This document shows positions 50,806 through 53,854 of a stretch of DNA of 53,854 nt, piece by piece. Both the position numbers and the translations under genes were made by a program. The notes beneath the pieces are model-generated. The model was not told the origin of the DNA and ran no database searches. It worked only from the letters and a program-made list of their open reading frames with translations. The first letter of the stretch is position 1, and every line of letters starts with the position of its first letter. The stretch comes from Actinomycetota bacterium. Its GTDB lineage: Bacteria; Actinomycetota; Actinomycetes; JACCUZ01. The DNA lies in contig JAVEDB010000057.1 of the NCBI GenBank assembly GCA_030841185.1, positions 1 to 53,854 on the forward strand, given 5' to 3'.

Positions 50806-52082
50806 CGGCGCTCATGACCGGTGAGCGGGTGGAGCAGGCCGACCGACCGGCCTCTTATCGGGATGCCCTCCGCAACCGGGAGTTCCGCGGGCTGGTGATC
50901 GCCCAGGTCACGAGCGAGTGGGGTGACCACATCGCGCGGGTGGCCCTGGCCTCGCTGGTGCTGCGTCGCACCAACAGTGCGTTCCTCTCGGTGCTCGCCT
51001 TCGTCGTGAGCTTCGCGCCCGCGGTGTTCGGTTCGGCGCTGCTGGGCCCGCTCGCGGACCGGCTGCCCCGCAAGGTCATCCTGCTGGGCTGCGACCTGGC
51101 CCGCGGCCTCGTCGTCGCGTTGCTCGCCCTGCTGGCAGTCCCGTCCACACCGATCTGGCTGCTGCTCGGGCTGCTCCTCGTCGCGGAGACGTTCCTCGCG
51201 CCGTTCGAGGTCGCGCAGCGCGCGGTAGTCCCTGACGTCCTCACCGATCCGCGGCACTATCTCGCGGGCAACGGCCTGATGCGCGTCCTGTTCCAGCTCG
51301 ACCAGGTCATCGGGATCTGCCTGGCCGGCCTCATCATCAACGTCTTGTCGGAGCGCTGGGCGCTGGCGTTGAACGCCGGGACGTTCGCGATCTCGTTCGT
51401 GGTCATCGCAGTGTCCCTGCGGTGGCGGCCCGGCGCCCGGGACGGGTCCGAGACACGCACCAGCCTGATCTCGGACGTGCGCGCGGGCTGGCGGCTGGTG
51501 TTCGACGAGCCGGCATTGCGGGCGATGATCATCCTGGGCTGGGGTGCGTCGGTGTTCCTCATCGCTCCCGAGGCTGTCGCGCTCGCCTATGCCCGTGCCG
51601 ACGGAGCGAGTACGGCGGTCGGTGCGCTGTTGCTCGCTAGCATCCCCACCGGCGCGGCGATCGGTGCCTACCTCGTGGGCCGTCTCGGGCCGCTTCGTCA
51701 GGTCCGGGCGATCCTGCCGCTGGCGGTGTTCACCTGCCTTCCGTTGCTCGGTACCAGCCTGGCGCCGCCCTGGCAGGTCACGCTGGTGCTGTGGTTCCTG
51801 AGCGGACTCGGGCAGGGGTTCATGGTGCCGCTCATCGCCACGGTGAACCTGGTGAGCCCGGCGAAGTTCCGGGGTCGGGTCAACGGTCTGGCAGCTGCGG
51901 GGTTCAGCCTGACGACCGCCGCGACGTTCCTGCTGGCCGGCCTCGTCGCCGACCTCACCTCGCCCGCGGTTGCCGTCACCGTGGCTGCCGTGGTCGGCCT
52001 GGCAGTTGTCGGCCTGGCGCACCGGTCGTGGCCCCGCGGAGCTATCCGACGGGCGGCCACCCGCGTCTACACCGGGGGCTGA
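50802..52082 (+). CDS. MFS transporter, 426 aa
   Basis: Twelve helices of the MFS_3/EntS-like type: RNREFRGLVIAQVTSEWGDHIARVALASLVL at the start, LLGPLADRLPRKVILLGCDLARG (motif A) and PFEVAQRAVVPDVLTDPRHYLAGNGLM. The second half carries GFMVPLIATVNLVSPAKFRGRVNGLAAAG, the mirrored motif. It probably exports a small molecule; the substrate is unknown. The GTG start overlaps the glnE stop (GTGA), with an alternative ATG four codons later, so it is coupled to the glnA2-GATase-glnE operon, an unusual neighbour for an exporter. Confidence 0.88.
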   Translation: MTALMTGERVEQADRPASYRDALRNREFRGLVIAQVTSEWGDHIARVALASLVLRRTNSAFLSVLAFVVSFAPAVFGSALLGPLADRLPRKVILLGCDLARGLVVALLALLAVPSTPIWLLLGLLLVAETFLAPFEVAQRAVVPDVLTDPRHYLAGNGLMRVLFQLDQVIGICLAGLIINVLSERWALALNAGTFAISFVVIAVSLRWRPGARDGSETRTSLISDVRAGWRLVFDEPALRAMIILGWGASVFLIAPEAVALAYARADGASTAVGALLLASIPTGAAIGAYLVGRLGPLRQVRAILPLAVFTCLPLLGTSLAPPWQVTLVLWFLSGLGQGFMVPLIATVNLVSPAKFRGRVNGLAAAGFSLTTAATFLLAGLVADLTSPAVAVTVAAVVGLAVVGLAHRSWPRGAIRRAATRVYTGG

Positions 52083-52112
52083 GCGCCGGGCGGCCGAAGC
52101 GTCGGCTGCAGG

Positions 52113-53854
52113 TCAGTCGGTGCGGCGTACTGCGAGAGCGGTGACGTCGTCGTCCCGGTCGCCGTCCCCGAGCGCGTGGATGATCCGGCCGAGCCAGTCA
52201 TCGAGCGGATCGTCGCCGATGTGGCGCGCAAGGTCCACCAGTCGGTCGAGTCCCACGTCGATGTCCTCGCCACGGCGCTCGACGAGCCCATCGGTGAAGG
52301 CAAGCAGGGTTGCTCCTGTGGGGAACTCGACTGTCGTGGCCGTGCGATTGTCGGGCCCGGCACCCAGGGGCAGCGAAACCCGAGCGGTGAGGGGGACGGC
52401 CGTGGCGCCCGGTAGGACGACCAACGGCGGTAAGTGGCCGGCGTTGACGAACGAGATGTTGCCTGCCTCGGGGTCGGCCAGGACGTAGACGAGGGTCACG
52501 AACTGGGCGACCCGGAAGGTCTCGAACATCCGGTCAAGGTTGGCCACGACGGTTTGCGGGTCGGGGTCGATCGCGATGTAGGCACGCAGCGTCGCACGCA
52601 TCTGCGCCATCGCTGCCGCAGCCGCGACACCGCGGCCCATGACATCGCCGACGACGACGGCCATCCGGCCGTCGCCGAGCGGGACCGCGTCGTAGAAGTC
52701 GCCGCCGACCTCGGTCCGACCCGACGGGTTGTAGTGGACTGCCGTCTCCCAGCCGGGGATCTCGGCGATGCTGTCGGGCAGCACGGCGCGCTGCAGCTGG
52801 ACGGCAGCCTCCAGTGTCTGGCTGTGCAGTTGCGCGTTGTCGATGGCGGTGGCGGCTCGGCGGGCCAGTTCTTCGGCGAAGGCCAGGTCGGACTCGTCGT
52901 ACCGCCGGTCGGACTCAGCCCAGACGAGCGTCAGCGCCCCGAGCACCCGCCCGCGCGCCTCGAGCGGGACGATCAAGCCGCTGCGCAGACCCAGCTCACG
53001 GGACAGTCGCAGGTGCTCCGCGTCGACCGTCCCGGCGACCAACATCTCCTCGGTGACATCCCGGTAGAGCTGGCTGCGGCCGGTGCGGACGACGTTCGTC
53101 GCCCCGGTGGCGGCGTCCGGGTCTGTCGGGTAACGCTCCTCCAACGCCTTGACGAACTCCACCTTGACGGGGTCGACGTGCGCCACTGCGAGCCGGTTCA
53201 GGCGTCCGTCCTCGACGATGTCGAGCGCGCACCAGTCCGCGACGGTGGGAACGACCAGACTCGCAACTTTGCGCAGGGTCGTCGGGTAGTCGAGGCTGCC
53301 GGCCAGCTCGGCTGAGACCTCCGCGACGAATCGGAGTTTGTCCGCCGCGTTGGTGGCCTCGGCGAGCGCATTGAACCGCTCTATCGCTTGCCCGCACGTG
53401 TCGGCGAGCGTGGTCAGGAACTCCATCTCCTGCGCGTCCGGCGCCCGCAAACCGCTGAACGACAAACCGATGACGCCGAGGATGCCGTCGCTGGCCTGTA
53501 GTGGCAGGCAGATCATCGAGCGTTCGCCCGGAGCAGCCGTCTCGAGGGCGGGGTACGCCCGGGTGATCGCATCGCGGCCGGTCAGCACGAGCGGCCGGCC
53601 GGTCCGTGCTGCCTCGGCGATCGGAACCTGCTCGGTCAGGGGGAACGACGCCCACCGCTGGGCAGTGCCGACGGGAGCACCCCGGAGCCCGACCAGTGTC
53701 AGCGTCCCAGGGTCCGAGAGCACGGTCATGGAGGAGAGGTCAGCGCCAAGCGCATCGGCGGCATGCGAGACGACGATCTCCACGACCGCGTCCATGTCCC
53801 GCGCCGCGGTCAGCTCCGCGATCACCCGCGACAGCTGCGTCAGGCGCCGCGCGG
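52113..53854 (-). CDS. GAF-GAF-SpoIIE (PP2C) phosphatase, N-terminus cut by window edge
   Basis: The visible 580 or so residues contain two GAF sensor domains (about 1-155 and 165-330, counted from a GTG at 53825) and a C-terminal PP2C/SpoIIE phosphatase: GRTEVGGDFYDAVPLGDGRMAVVVGDVMGRGVAAA, LLAFTDGLVERR and DDDVTALAVR provide the metal-binding Asp residues. It dephosphorylates a STAS-domain antagonist and so releases sigma factors in partner switching. Reading past 53825 the frame stays open (ARRLTQLSRVIAEL), so the gene continues beyond the window and the GTG is probably internal. It is convergent with the MFS gene. Confidence 0.9.
   Translation of the reverse strand, partial: ARRLTQLSRVIAELTAARDMDAVVEIVVSHAADALGADLSSMTVLSDPGTLTLVGLRGAPVGTAQRWASFPLTEQVPIAEAARTGRPLVLTGRDAITRAYPALETAAPGERSMICLPLQASDGILGVIGLSFSGLRAPDAQEMEFLTTLADTCGQAIERFNALAEATNAADKLRFVAEVSAELAGSLDYPTTLRKVASLVVPTVADWCALDIVEDGRLNRLAVAHVDPVKVEFVKALEERYPTDPDAATGATNVVRTGRSQLYRDVTEEMLVAGTVDAEHLRLSRELGLRSGLIVPLEARGRVLGALTLVWAESDRRYDESDLAFAEELARRAATAIDNAQLHSQTLEAAVQLQRAVLPDSIAEIPGWETAVHYNPSGRTEVGGDFYDAVPLGDGRMAVVVGDVMGRGVAAAAAMAQMRATLRAYIAIDPDPQTVVANLDRMFETFRVAQFVTLVYVLADPEAGNISFVNAGHLPPLVVLPGATAVPLTARVSLPLGAGPDNRTATTVEFPTGATLLAFTDGLVERRGEDIDVGLDRLVDLARHIGDDPLDDWLGRIIHALGDGDRDDDVTALAVRRTD

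Overview
The window is about 54 kb of very GC-rich, gene-dense DNA from an actinomycete. The evidence is the frequent GTG starts, GTGA stop/start overlaps, DUF3145, DUF3052 and DUF5999 proteins, a homodimeric AceE next to a PucR-type FasR-like regulator and a type II fatty-acid cluster, glnA2 with glnE, and many RsbW/STAS/SpoIIE partner-switching parts. The fatty-acid cluster has fabH and a single fabF and no kasA/kasB pair, so it resembles Streptomyces/Frankia-type lineages more than mycolate makers. I cannot name the genus. There is no insertion sequence, phage, plasmid or CRISPR array; nearly everything is core chromosome with small lineage-specific genes between.

Layout. 1-7.5 kb: tRNA-Asn, small and exported hypothetical proteins, a QueC-like PP-loop protein, a methyltransferase, a CAU-anticodon tRNA, a STAS protein and a PKD-like membrane protein. 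7.5-19.8 kb: DUF3145, then a minus-strand run aceE, fasR-like, fabD, fabH, acpP, fabF, accD, which links pyruvate oxidation to malonyl-CoA and fatty-acid synthesis. A PHP protein and a pirin lie on the plus strand inside this block. 19.4-29.5 kb: DUF3052 and an AhpE-like peroxiredoxin, tRNA-Val, an alanine-rich protein, a NiCoT nickel/cobalt permease behind a Nur-box-like palindrome, two ATP-binding anti-sigma-type proteins, a zinc-ribbon protein, RNase H/phosphatase, an ArsB-like permease and an RNB exonuclease. 29.5-38.9 kb: RNase P RNA, a YibE/F protein, two MFS transporters, a methyltransferase with a coding minisatellite, a PhyH dioxygenase, a STAS protein, methionine aminopeptidase and a histone-H1-like protein. 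38.9-53.9 kb: an exported zinc protease, panB, nadE, a GGDEF-EAL protein, then plus-strand glnA2, amidotransferase, glnE and an MFS gene, ending in a SpoIIE phosphatase cut by the window edge.

The most novel item is a 77-residue exported peptide gene (45328-45561, minus strand) with four copies of ASNGWQ, the last forming the C-terminus. It has a good ribosome binding site and its own strong terminator. The four repeats use four different serine codons, which argues for selection on the peptide and against a recent duplication. Other leads are a Nur-like operator before the NiCoT gene, a GlnR-like site before glnA2, a FabD with a lipoyl-like tail that lacks the lysine, a 15-bp in-frame minisatellite, a probable CTG start codon and several clean palindromes in divergent intergenic regions.
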